From the NCBI RefSeq assembly GCF_963678635.1, contig NC_087068.1, positions 26,786,318 to 26,850,317 on the forward strand: a stretch of DNA of 64,000 bases. The letters are read 5' to 3'. This DNA comes from Symsagittifera roscoffensis (Eukaryota > Xenacoelomorpha > Acoela > Convolutidae). The notes beneath the pieces are model-generated. The model saw only the letters and a list, made by a program, of their open reading frames with translations, was not told the origin of the DNA and did no database searches. The translations under genes and the position numbers were made by a program. Position 1 is the first letter of the stretch; every line of letters starts with the position of its first letter. Shown here one piece after another: positions 22,455 to 34,280 of the stretch.

Positions 22455-22810
22455 ACATGATTTAAAAAATTGTATACTAGATTTAAAGGGTTTATTATTT
22501 AAGCCCGTTCACACTCAAACTTAATGGTACCACAAAGTGTTTCCTTTGGTAATGAATTAAGTTGGGCGACGGAAACTCACTACTATCCGCAATCCTAAAA
22601 GATATACGTATGTGGAAAATATTTTTCTATTGTACTAAGTTTTGTGCTCCTTTGAATTCGAAGCTTTTACGACTGTAACGATCACAATCGTGATCGCAAG
22701 AAACTCAAGTTGTAATTAAACTTTAAAAATTTTGATACAAAGCTCCGCGATCAAGTTACTAATTGCCTTCTGCAATTTCATTGCTCGTTAACACTAATGA
22801 GTAACGAAGT

Positions 22811-22967
<157 letters not shown>

Positions 22968-24964
22968 TACTTGATTAACTTTTCACAACTAAATCAGCTG
23001 CTAAAACTAATAGCATTTCTAAAGGCAAACAATCGATTGAAAAATTTTAGCTTTAGGTTGTTTAAATAACTAATGAGAAAAACTGAAATTTCTCAATCAA
23101 ATATTCGCCTTTAGAAATTAGCTATGGAAACAACGTAAAGTCTTTTTTTAGTATTCTGCGTTCTCTTTCACCGATTGGAACCAGCTATTTGTCGCTCTGT
23201 AAAAAAATATTGTGCCGAAGGGTAAACTTTTTGATAATCTTCATTTGGTTAAACTATTTCAGTTTAGTTTTGGTCAGAGTTATGTTCGTTTCTACAATAT
23301 TTGGCATTTTCTTTGGTACCCCTACAAAAATTTTTTAACCATATGATTCCCGTGACCATAATAATTCCAAAGGACAAGCTCATTTATGTATATATGCTGG
23401 GTTGTGCAAGTATGAAGTCCATTTTCACCTCAAACTCAAGTTGAGTTTGAATATCCAAATAATCAAGAACTTCATTTGAAAAAATCCCGTAATTTTTTTG
23501 GCCTCCGGAGGCTAACGGGAGGTCTTATTCAGAAGTAGCAACTTCATTTTAAATCCCATCCATACATAAGTTCAGTTGTGACGAACCAATTATCAGGAAT
23601 TGTCTTTTCAATTGGTCCTAGTGAGCCAAAAGATTCCTTCGGGAAAGTAAGTGATTATCACATTTTCCATATTACTTAGAAGTTGTAATTCACATGTCGT
23701 ACTCCTGTTACTGTCAGTTTTCTGGGACTACTATTTGGTCTAATTGTTGCTAATAACTATCTGAGTTTCATAGCTAATATTGCCCCGATGTTTGCCTAGA
23801 TTCAACCTTTTTCAACTCAATATTTCGACGTAGAAAAAAAAGCAATATCCTTTTACCTTCCTATCACTTCTACGATGGATAAGTTTTTCCCTAATTATAA
23901 GAATAAAGTTTGTCTCATATTTTGGAGAACGGGATTTTTGGAGTTTTATTCTTGAGTTTTCCTCTGCAAGTTTTGAGGCCTAAACACTTAAAGATCAATA
24001 TGAGTTCACACCAGAGTCACCTGGATTTTCTATCTGATGGCGGTTCTATCTACTAAGTTTTTTTATATCATTTTTACTTCCTGATTTATTTATTTGAAAG
24101 GTCAACTATCATTTTTCCCTGGAAATAGCTAGTTATACCAGAAGAAGTGGCCCAAAAAACTTCGTTCCCTGGGTTTATTCATCCTATGATTTTCTTAAAT
24201 TAAGCGTTTTTAGTAGCCCTTCGGGGGCGGCACAATGGTCTTAATTTCACTGTTTTTTTCGGGGTGTTGCTTAGTGTAAATTGCCATTGTAAATGTGAAA
24301 CCCCCTAATCAGTTTCCTCTTTCCAGTCTAGGTGGTGGTTTCCTTAAAGCTAATAACTTCCGGTGCAGCCGACGGACCCGATTCACAGTACCAACATGAT
24401 GTATCTGGCCACTACCTATCCTGTCCAAGAATTATTGTTCCTATCCTTCATCTAAGCTTAAAACATAGCAAATTTTGGTATCATTTTCACCACTACTTAC
24501 TATTAAGTTCATTAGGTTGATTCTCACCACCGGAACCGTAATCCTTTAAGAGTCTGAGGACTGTTTGCGTGCCCGGTTTTAGTTATCATTTAGAGGCTGC
24601 AAATGATTTTAACTTCACTTAGGTTTTCAGCCAAAGGAAGGACTCACTTTTTGAAGATTCTTAATAATCTGGATTTAATCACTTATTTACTTTTCTGATT
24701 ATTTTTTGACCTTTTGAATAATAGTATGTGCCCACCAATAGGCTTACCATATTACAAGCGAGTAAGTATCCCTCTACAAGGAAACACTAAGTTTAAAAAA
24801 TCTGTTTTAGAATATCACAAATCTAGATCTAAGGGTATGGAGACCATCCCCTTTAATAAATTAGGGTGCAAAAAGCAACGTTTCACTGTAAAGCCTTCTT
24901 TTGCTCGTTTAGTCTACAGAGTTGATACCGGTACGAGAAAAAATTCTTATTAAACACATCGCCA

Positions 24965-25258
24965 AACGCCAAACCCTTGTACGCATTATCCACGAGAACA
25001 AAATGGGGCACCATGAGTGCTAACATCGATCATATAGCGAGGTCCAACCAAAGTACTTAGCAGATTTTCCCGCGTGAATTGTAAAAAGATAGGTAACACT
25101 TGTGAAAAGTGCAAAAAGAACGCGCGGTTTTTGAGTGACGAACCGAGACCCACCGATAGTTGTGCGAACGGTTGGGTTTGACCATGGCTAAAACTTCAGT
25201 GGCCACTCAGGATAGCGATACGATAAGTCCCTTTACACGCGGGCCGGTTAAGGCTGAT
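24965..25258 (+). pseudogene. Decayed retroelement integrase zinc-finger fragment
   Basis: One frame gives a His followed by GHH, spaced like the HHCC zinc-binding module of LTR-retroelement integrases. After a frameshift and stops, a Cys-x2-Cys (TCEKCKK) follows at the expected distance. The reading frame is broken several times. No LTR, reverse transcriptase or protease could be identified nearby. It ends at the duplication boundary at 25259. The family (BEL/Pao or Gypsy type) is not resolvable. Confidence 0.4.
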
Positions 25259-26439
25259 TGCACCCGCCCATTTCTAGAATTGCGTTCATTACTTACTCAT
25301 TGGGAAACACGCCGTTTTGACACAGTTTCAAGAAAATCTACAGAGAGCAGCAGAGTAAGCAGTCGTCTCGTTCCCAGTCTTTTTATTTTTCCAAATCTGA
25401 TCCTATTGCATCTTTAATGGACCGCAGAAATAGGGACTCGACCCTCTCTTGTCATTCTTTGAGAACACGTCATCCATTTTCGTCCATTCAGCCCTGAAAA
25501 AATGTTCTATAAGCGCATTTGGCGCTAATTAAAACTAATTTGCAACACGAGCCAACGCCAAAATGTTCAAGGTTTTGGTCAAAGTGTTCTTAAAAGTGCT
25601 CGATATTTTTGTTCCAAAAATCAAGAAAGAATGATTGTGATCTGACCACGCAATGACGTAGACTTCGGCAGCAGGTTATCTATCTACTGTCCAGCGGGGA
25701 AAAAGCTTATAAACAAAAAGACCATTTGTGTAACTTTTAAAAAAATTTTTGAAAGTTATTTTTTTAAGATTTGTTGGAAAAAGATAACAGGGTCGAGTTA
25801 ATAACTTGCCTTTTGAAAGGTTTGGAGGGTAATTAAATACACTGGAAAATAATTAAAAATCACCATCTTTTGATAAGGATTTCATTGAATGTAAATTTGA
25901 TAAATTAATTGCTATTTGATTCTGTAAAAACAGTGGTGAACAAAATCGCACAAAAATGTTACAGAGCACTTTTTTGGTTGTTTATCAGGGGCGAGCTGAT
26001 CAGCTGATACTGACAAGAATTTATAAACAACAGATTTGTTTGACAATGTAGAACCATATAATTCCACCTAATTATAAATCACAGAATCTGCAGCTTTAAA
26101 GAAAAGATTGGACTGGAGCCTGGTGGCCGGTAAGGCGCATGATGGAGATGGCATTCAATTAAGTTTGAAAAGTTCAAGAAAACTTGTTTATGATAAACTA
26201 ACGCAATTATGAAAACTTTTGGATTGAAGTGGACTTTTCATTGATGAAAAATCATTCACCACAAAATAATGTTGCTCACGTACGTCTCAGCATCGAGTGA
26301 ACATTGAATTAAAATTTATTCAGTCAATGAAGAGGGTATGTAGAGACTAGAACATAGTGGTTTATAATGCCTGAAGTGTATGAAAAGATACTTTAATAAA
26401 CTTTTCATAAAGTTTGGTTCTTTTTTTAAATAGTCGAAC

Positions 26440-28230
26440 AAAACGTGGGACTGGCAGTTTCTCAGCTTCTTATAAAACCGCATCCAGTTTCAAGCATTCA
26501 TAATCGATATTATTTTGAGTTTATTATCAGTCTTACGTAAATTGAGAGAAAATTTAACTTTTATGAATTAATGATGGATTATAACCTCTAAAACTATTTA
26601 AACCATATAGTATCGATTATGTATCCAATCTTTTTTCAACCCACTTATAATTGATGATAAACAACTATTTTCATCCCAATTTTTATTGTCTGCAAAAATC
26701 CATTATAATCAATTGATTGTTATCGATTATAATCTTTTTGTTTTGCCCATTTTGCCTTCAACCTTGCATCTGAATTGCTTATTCTTCATACTTTTGATAG
26801 ACGATGGTTTTATTCGGAAAAGTTACTTATCATTTACCGCGGTAACCTTTCAACTAATATGATAGAATCTCTATGAAACTTTTGTTTCGCTGTAAGACTT
26901 TGCTCAGATGAACCAAAGCGTTACAAGACATCTCGCTTTTATAGATTTCGTTATTGACAGTGAAATTATAACCCATGAGAAATAATTAAATATGTTTTTG
27001 GTGTGATTAAAATTTTGGCGAAATCGAAGACTATAACCAATTATAATTAAATTAAAGTTTTTTTTGTTTGAACTGTGCTCATATCAAATAAATCAAATCT
27101 ATAATCGCTTACTTACACCTAAACTTAGATGCAGGAAGCAACTAAGTGTGTCTCATTGTATTTGACTTAATTGTGTTACAAAACTGCCCTAGATACCATT
27201 ACAATTTATAGCGACCTCTCATTTCAAAATTAAGCCCCAAAAAAATAAAAGCAGGTTTTCGGTCAACCAGTAAAACAAAAATGAACAACAACATTGAATA
27301 ACTTCTCATCTCGGTGTAATTGGGATGGTTAAGAAACTAAAATCTTATGATCCTGTGTTCATGACCCTGGAGTGTATACAAGCGCTGTTTTTCTGCTGTT
27401 AATAAGTAACACAAACAGCATCCAGTTTCATCTGCTGCTTGTACAACAGGCGACTACCAAGCCATCAAGTTTCAAGCAAAAATAGTCAATTGTATTATGA
27501 TTTTCATACCAGTCGTACTAAAATTGAGAAATAAAAATTTATTTTAATCAATTAATAGTCGATTATATTCTTTTTTTCGATCAAGTTATTATCAATTGTA
27601 ACTCAATTCAAACGATTGTAATTGATTATTATTCAATCTATTTTTTGATACCATTATAGTCGATCATCATCGATTATTTTTATTCCAATTTCTAATTCAA
27701 ATGTTTTGCACAAAACTATCCAGTGTTATCATTTATACTCTATTCTAATCCCTTTTGTTTGCCCGTGTTGTCTTCGACCTTGCATCTGAACTGCTTATTT
27801 TATATGCTTTTGTAGACGTTGGTTTATGTGAAAAATGAGAATATTATTTTGAAAGGTTTCAAATCAATTCAAACCTATAACGTTTTTAGTTTTTCTATTT
27901 GTCCTCCATTAGAGTTGTTTCAAGATGCACATTTTAGGTTTTGTTAACCACCAAAATATCAGCGTAAAGCTTTACTTTCATGATTTGTTTGGAATTTTTT
28001 TTCACCTACCACGGGAACTTTTCTACTAATATCAAAGAATCTCTGTGAAAATTTTGTTTCGTGGTAAATTTTTGTGTTCAGATGAACCAAAGTATGACAA
28101 GATATCTCAATTTTGAGATTTTTTTTGTTATTGACAGAAAAAATAATAACCCATTAGAGTTATTGAAATGATTTTTTTCTTCTGCTAAATTTTTGGCAAA
28201 ACTAGAAATTATAATCGTTTTTAATCGATT
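26440..28230. repeat. Older diverged tandem duplication rich in TCGATTATAA-type motifs
   Basis: Matching phrases in the same order: 'ccttgcatctgaa(t/c)tgcttatt' at 26763 and 27778, 'agaatctct(a/g)tgaaa' at 26865 and 28026, 'cagatgaaccaaag' at about 26905 and 28079, and 'ttattgacag' at about 26951 and 28129. The halves are clearly diverged, so this predates the 13.6-kb event. Palindrome-like 'attataatcgattataa' motifs are scattered through it. Copy 2 equivalent: 40050-41840. Confidence 0.7.
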
Positions 28231-28794
28231 ATAATTGATTTCAAGACTTCTTTTTATCAGTTGTATTCGATTATAAGAGATTATAACCTCAAGGAAAAAT
28301 TACGGTTATAGTCGATTATAATTCCTCTAAACAGCTCATTTTGGTAGTTATAATCAATCAAAATTGTCAGAAAAGTTAAGATGATAATCCGTTATAATCG
28401 ATTACTTTCGTTTAAACTTGGATGCGGGCAAAAAAAAGTTAATTTTTCTATTAATTGTGACCCGTTCAGTGTTTGATTTTTAAAAAATTGCTCCGTAGTT
28501 TCGATTTTTTTGTAATGGATAAATAAGAGTGAAAATTGATTTTTACTAGCCAATTGTATTTTATAACTAAGATTTACAACTATCTAACTGTCTGTTTATT
28601 TGTAATTTCTGGCTGTTTACCGTCAGTCTACACAACTTTTAAAGAATATCGAATGAAATTGATGTCGCAGTAATCGGTTTTCCAGCATTTGTTAGTATGT
28701 TTTGTGATCTAGGTGGAAAGTGGACGTGGAACTTGTGATGTGGAAAGTCAAAGGATTTTTCTCGAAATTGAGAAAATTCTTTGGAAGTTTATTC

Positions 28795-28945
28795 ATTTCT
28801 TTCCAATCACGACATTGAAAGGCTTTAACATGGTATATCACTCGACTATTGCAGTGATTAATTGTTCTACCTGATTTTTGGTGGAAAACAAAAACTAAAA
28901 CATATCCAAATAAAAGTCCCTCCATTTTCAATGGTCGGAACAACA
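28795..28945 (+). repeat. Dispersed repeat shared with SOAT introns (copy 1)
   Basis: 'ccaatcacgac', 'atatcactcga', 'ctacctgatttttggtggaa' and 'ttttcaatggtcggaacaac' match in order the repeat at 16480-16650 and 19120-19280. This shows one interspersed family in two different loci. Confidence 0.7.
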
Positions 28946-29503
28946 AGTCTTAGTAGCCGCCTTTTGTACAAGCAGCAGAGAATATTTGACCATATATCAT
29001 GAAAGATTGTTTTTGATGAAATAATTTGAAAGTCTGAGAGAATAAGAAAGACCAAATAAAAAACAATTAGTGAAATAGAAAACCTAACTTAGCCATTCTT
29101 ATGTTTAAATCAGCTTTTTCCTAGGTAATTTTGTATATAGCCAAGAGTTGTTATAGCTAATAATTATTAATTCTAAAACTCCAAACTCATTTGATTGGAA
29201 CCAGAAAAAAGTTTTTCAAAATTATATGCATCATGATTCGCACCATTTGTGATTAAAAAGGAATGACTATGATTAAAATCAAATGGAGAAACAAAAAAAA
29301 ATCAAAAATCGTTTTTGTCAATAAAAATTGCAACAAAAGCCCAAAAGAATACGGAAATAAATCGCCTGCACCAATAGAATTTTTCTAAATGGTTTTAGAA
29401 ATGCTGTAAAAAAGGCAAATTTTCAAAATACTCCTTTCTGCAGAACTAAGCAGACAGACAAAAATCTAAATTAGCCAAAGTTTTCTATTTGCAAAAAAAA
29501 ACA

Positions 29504-29592
29504 GGTCTCAACTAGAATTTAACTCCTGGCCTTTGTCGTCTCAAGCATAGAGGTTACAACAACTTGAAATTGAGCTAAACCATCGAACTACG
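29504..29592 (-). repeat. tRNA-like (possibly SINE-derived) segment
   Basis: The minus strand reads 'cgtagttcgatggtttagc' (A-box-like), then 'cttgaga' in anticodon-loop position and 'gagttaaattctag' (B-box-like). Stems pair poorly, so it is not a functional tRNA gene. Duplicate at 43114-43202. Confidence 0.4.
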
Positions 29593-29823
29593 GGAACCAA
29601 GCTCCCCTCAGAGCACACGAACGTCCACAAAAACTTTTTTTGGTTGCAAGGACGCAATAAAAGGCCCCTATTCGACATTAATTAATCCGAAAATTATTAT
29701 GCCGATATAAAAGACACAAAAAAGGGAAAAAAATGCAATGGCACCTAAACCGACAAAACATAAGCAGACAAATAATAGGTCAAAACTTTTTTCTTCCGGA
29801 ATATTTACCGTTTGAAAAACAAC

Positions 29824-29891
29824 GGTCCTGGTCAGGTTCCAACACAGGACCTTTGCCGTCTCAGGCGTATTCGTCACCACCAGGCTAAGTC
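29824..29891 (-). repeat. tRNA-like (possibly SINE-derived) segment
   Basis: The minus strand reads 'ttagcctggtggtgac' (close to the A-box), 'cctgaga', then 'gtcctgtgttggaacctgac' (B-box-like T-arm). It shares 'gaga/cggcaaagg' with the neighbour at 29504-29592. Duplicate at 43434-43501. Confidence 0.45.
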
Positions 29892-30412
29892 TGCATTACA
29901 AAATTTGGATTCATAATGAACCATGGTACATCATGAGTTCAAAGAGTCCTGTGGACAACGTTGTTGACGGGAAAAAATTAAGTACACGATTGTAATACCC
30001 TTGCATAGGGTCACAAGGGTAAAAAAAAGTTTGAAAACAAATTTTTGCCAATTTCATAATGAAGTTGAAATTGATAATGCTGTTAAAGTTTATACCTGAT
30101 CAGTGAAACAACGCACACCAAAAGCGTGAACAGTCAATCGATCTCCATGGACTCTCTACAACAACTTATAGGGTGTAATTATAATTAGTTTCTAATATAA
30201 TTAGTTTCTAAGTTCGGCAGATCCACACCCTCTGAACAAAAAATCGCATGCTTTTGATAGGGAAGTAAATCTTCAAGACAAGAAAATCTAAAACTAGTAC
30301 CAACTTGCAACAAATTATATGCTCAACCGATACACAGCGAACTTACTTTGAAAATATTAATGCGATATATACCATGAATTACCGTTCGTATTTTTTAAAT
30401 GTATGTACAAGA

Positions 30413-30575
30413 TACTTGGTTGCTTTCAAATTTATACACAATTTTTTACATGAAATCACCCGACAATGATAGATTGACCTCGTGATTTGACCAGCTTGCT
30501 TGGTTGCTTTCAAACTTTTTACATCATTTTTACAAGAAATCATCCTACAGTAGTAGATTGGCCATGTGATTTGAC
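30413..30575. repeat. Short tandem duplication, ~84-bp units
   Basis: 'cttggttgctttcaaa' starts two units at about 30415 and 30499, each ending 'gtgatttgacc'. They are diverged, with about 80% of bases alike by eye. Also in copy 2 near 44023-44185. Confidence 0.65.
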
Positions 30576-32885
30576 CTTGACTTTGTTTAAATTTTGAACA
30601 GTTTTTTGGCTAAAGATGATGTTTTTTTTTCCTTCAATTTCTCTATTTTATTTCCGTTCACGACTTGACTGTGAGTCTGGCCTCGGTGATCAGTTTGCCG
30701 AACTTGTTCGTCGCCTCACAGATGTAGTCTCCCTGATCTTCCCTTGTCACCTTTGATATCCTCAGTGAACACTCTCCGTCTGATTTATGCTGAATGGTGA
30801 TTCGGCCACCCGCTTTGATTGGCCTGCCATCTTTTCTCCACGAAACCTGAACGAAAGATTTGTTAATGAAAATCAATTCCTGTTTTTCCTTTTTTTCTAT
30901 CTTAGGAGAGGATACGTTGAAACGTATCAGCTCTACCAATTCTTTGACATGATGTTGAAACTCCAAAAAATGCTTTTTTTTTTCATGCTTTATTAAGGGC
31001 CAAAGAACGTCTAATGAATTGAAAAACATCTATAATCGAGGTGATTATGTCCATGGTTTGACGTAGATTTCCCCATAGAACTCGTTCTGAATAAGATTTT
31101 CAGCGTTTTTCCATTCAAATAGGTATATATTCATAAGTTCATCTATATCATCTTCATACAGATGAATATATGAAGCTATGGATGATTAATACTCTGAGCT
31201 GAAAACGGAACTTGCCACTGGGATTGGGTTTCCGGACACCTCGCAGCCCATCTTACAGTTCTTGCCCACTTTGACCGACATGTCATTCAGCTCATCGTCA
31301 AACTCAGGAGCTCGCGGTTCTCCCAGACTAAAACATGAACTGACTAACTGATAAGAAGAGAGTTAACAACCTTTTTTTTGTAAACTTCTTGTCGGAAGTT
31401 TCTTCTTGAGGAAACAATTCCAAGAAACCAATGGTCAACAAGCTAACGAAGCGTTCCAGGAGTTAACTAAAGGTCACTATATAGTCAATAAGTTATCTGA
31501 TGGATTCAAAAGTCAATCAAGGGTTTCTATTGCGTCTTATTGTCAATCAATTGTTTCTGAATCGATAATTTCTACAAACCTTCTACAAAAGTTTATCACG
31601 CGGATCAACTAAACTTTTTCTGAAAACTTCTTGAACAGTTATGCAATTAAAAAAGGAAAATGTACGCAGATGAGGAGTGGCAAAAAGCTCCTCTACTCAC
31701 TCCTCTTCCTCAATGAGAGTGTCGTCTGCCCTCGAGGTTCCTCCAGACTGTAGTCCCATCCTGCTTCCAGGTATGTCTGACCTGGACATGGAGGCCCTGG
31801 AGAGAGAGGCACGCGATATCTGTCTGCTCTCTTTCACCATCTGCGTCAGACCTGAACAAATAAACAGTAAAAAAGATATTGCATTGGGAAGCCGGTAGGT
31901 CTAATTCAGGTCTCAAACGGCCAGTACTACTACACAGAAATAGGCTAATTTTTCGCGTACCAAGAATTAGCATTAAATCTATCTAAACTATAAATATTTC
32001 GCGTGTGTCTGTGTGGCATCGTCTGCTATTAGATTTTTTGTAATAATGCAAATACCTTTCAGGTGCGGAACATTATCTAAAAAGTTGAAATCCAAGTTGA
32101 ATTAATAACTTTCCAATAAAAGCGCAAAAAAGCAAAATAGGCGACACCTCTACGTTTATTTCGCAATTGTTTTCCCTTAGATGCTTACAAGCGAAAATAA
32201 AATAAGTGCAACTTTTTTGAAGAATTTTAGTAATTTTCAGTTTTAATTTAAAAAATAACCGACAATACTGAAACTTTCTATGCAATAAAATAAAATGAAT
32301 TTGTTGTACTTCCTTTTTTTAAGCACGGAAAAGCTTTTGGAAGCGCTTCCTTAAGAAAGCGCTAAAATTTAGATAATGGTTAAATTTCAGATTGACAGAT
32401 AACTCTTGTTCTATTCGATTAATAAAATTTCACATTATAGTCGCCCACCAAACTACAGCCTCCCCCAATTATTAATAAATTTCGAATGGCGAAGTAAACT
32501 CAATCATAATTTTTTTCCAAGGCTAGATACTAAGATGGTGAAGAGCCTTGAAACATTCTCGACAGTGTTTCAGTATTGAGCTACCAAAATGCAGTTACCA
32601 AGTATCACTGAACGAACTTGCGACGAATAAAAGTAAAAACTAAATGAAAAAAACTGTCAAGGATGCTAGCAAAAAAAATCTTATTTAGATGCTATCAAAA
32701 AAATCAATAATAGTATTCAAAGATATTAACAAAAAATATTCAAATTCTCATCTTTCAAAATACTTACAGTTAACTGCAGATGCAGAAAACCAAACTTTAA
32801 CATGGAAATAAAATAGTTTCGCAAAAACTACACATTAAGGGCGAGACAGCAGTAAATAAAATATATGAAAAACAGCAAAACTCAT

Positions 32886-33062
32886 ACACTATATTGAGTA
32901 ATACAATAAAAATATAATGACAAAACTGCAGAATAAAGTTTCTAGGTCAGCCTTTAATCAACTTTTATATTGAGTAATCTCACTATATTGAGTACTACAA
33001 TGATAACATAATGACAGAACTGTAGAATAAAATTTCTAGGCCAGCCTTTGGTCAACTTTTAT
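32886..33062. repeat. Short tandem duplication, ~95-bp units, in an Ig-gene intron
   Basis: 'atattgagta...acaat(a/g)a', 'actg(c/t)agaataaa' and 'tctagg(t/c)cagcctt' recur in order in two adjacent units. Copy 2 equivalent: 46494-46670. Confidence 0.65.
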
Positions 33063-33183
33063 CTAATTTAGTCTGAAAAACGATGATAGCCAGACCAGTT
33101 TTTTCAAACAAAGACGAAGCTACATTGGAAAAGAAAACGAAAAAAAGTAAAATAGAAAATATTGAGAATTAGTAACACAGTGC

Positions 33184-33260
33184 TACGTTTCAGATTCGAA
33201 CTTAAGACCTAGAAATTTGGCTTCTCATTTCCTTTTTTCTCAGCCACAAACGATTACCGA
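33184..33260 (-). repeat. tRNA-like segment with strong B-box
   Basis: The minus strand reads 'gtggctgag' (A-box-like), then 'aagttcgaatctg', a good B-box match. There is no tRNA fold I can complete. Duplicate near 46792-46868. Confidence 0.35.
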
Positions 33261-33899
33261 TTGTCAAACACGAGCCGCAATTAAAGCAGAGAAGCAATGC
33301 TATGAAATTTCCAATGCTGCAGATTGTGATGATAGTAAAAGTACCACGAAATGAGCACATTTATTTGCTATTCAAGCTGGAAAAAAGTGGAGTCTTACTA
33401 ATACACTACGCTCGCTGGCTCGCAAGTGTAAGCCTTCGGGCATCTGTTATGATTTTTCACTTCAAGAACCCAAATTACGGCTGAAAAAATTTGTACCGGA
33501 AACTATACAGCACTTGACCCTCTGCCAGCTTTTTTAAAATCTTGTGGAATAAAATAGAAACCCCATCTTAGTTACAAAAAACTTATGGCTCCTTGAACTC
33601 TGTTTTTTTTTCATATGTGAGGTTTATTTTACGAGGAGCAAGCTATAATGGAAAAAAATCCAAAATTAAATATAACATTAGCGCAATCCTACGCCTAAAT
33701 AATAGACTAAAAATTTTTAATGTAGTCCATAATTTACTGAATACCACCAGATGCTGAAAATAACAAGCGGTTATGCTTACATTTTTTAGCTTTGAATTTT
33801 TTGAAAATCTCAAATAAATTTTGAAATTTTCTTGCAACTCGTTGCACCACACGACGCCGTTTTAAGTACAAAGGGATAGATATCGCTTCTAGTTTTGTA

Positions 33900-34280
33900 A
33901 AAAAAAATATGACAACTAGATTGCTTGAACCAATTTGAAACGATTTCTAAGACGGATTAAAACTCCGCTTACGCATTAATGGCGCAAAATATATTGCGTG
34001 TTAAATGTTCTAAATTGGCCATGCTAACGATCTTTAAACCTCCATAACATGAAAAATAATAATCACAAGTGAAATATCTTTTTAAATTTGAGTTCCGGAC
34101 AACAAAACTTTTCAAATTACTTTGAAAACTTTTGAAAATTTCAGTCAAAAATTGCTAGTTATCATAGTCGAACGTTGTCTGGAGACAAGAAACACCCGAG
34201 CAAAATTATTCCGTTATTTTTTTGAAAATAGTCTGAACAATAAGTTTACAAAGCAAAGCACAAAATTTATCGCAATTTTT
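33900..34280. repeat. Diverged relative of the 1.45-kb satellite subunit (copy 1)
   Basis: 'accaatttgaaacgatttct', 'cgcttacgcattaatggcgc' and 'cacccgagcaaaattattcc' follow the order of the array subunit in 2497-8302, with many substitutions. It lies in an intron of the Ig gene duplicate. Copy 2 equivalent: 47510-47890. Confidence 0.7.

Larger units (their letters stand above)
25259..30657. other. 3' flank of the Ig gene (copy 1)
   Basis: 5.4 kb without a convincing gene. It contains an older internal duplication (26440-28230), many 'tcgattataa'-type motifs, a copy of the SOAT-intron repeat family (28795-28945), tRNA-like segments and a short tandem repeat at 30413-30575. The equivalent DNA in copy 2 is 38869-44267. 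Confidence 0.6.

Noticed and set aside
29668-29880. 70-codon hydrophobic frame that looks like a membrane protein
   Set aside because: It overlaps the tRNA-like repeat segment, is duplicated only as part of the 13.6-kb block, and has no splice or start support.
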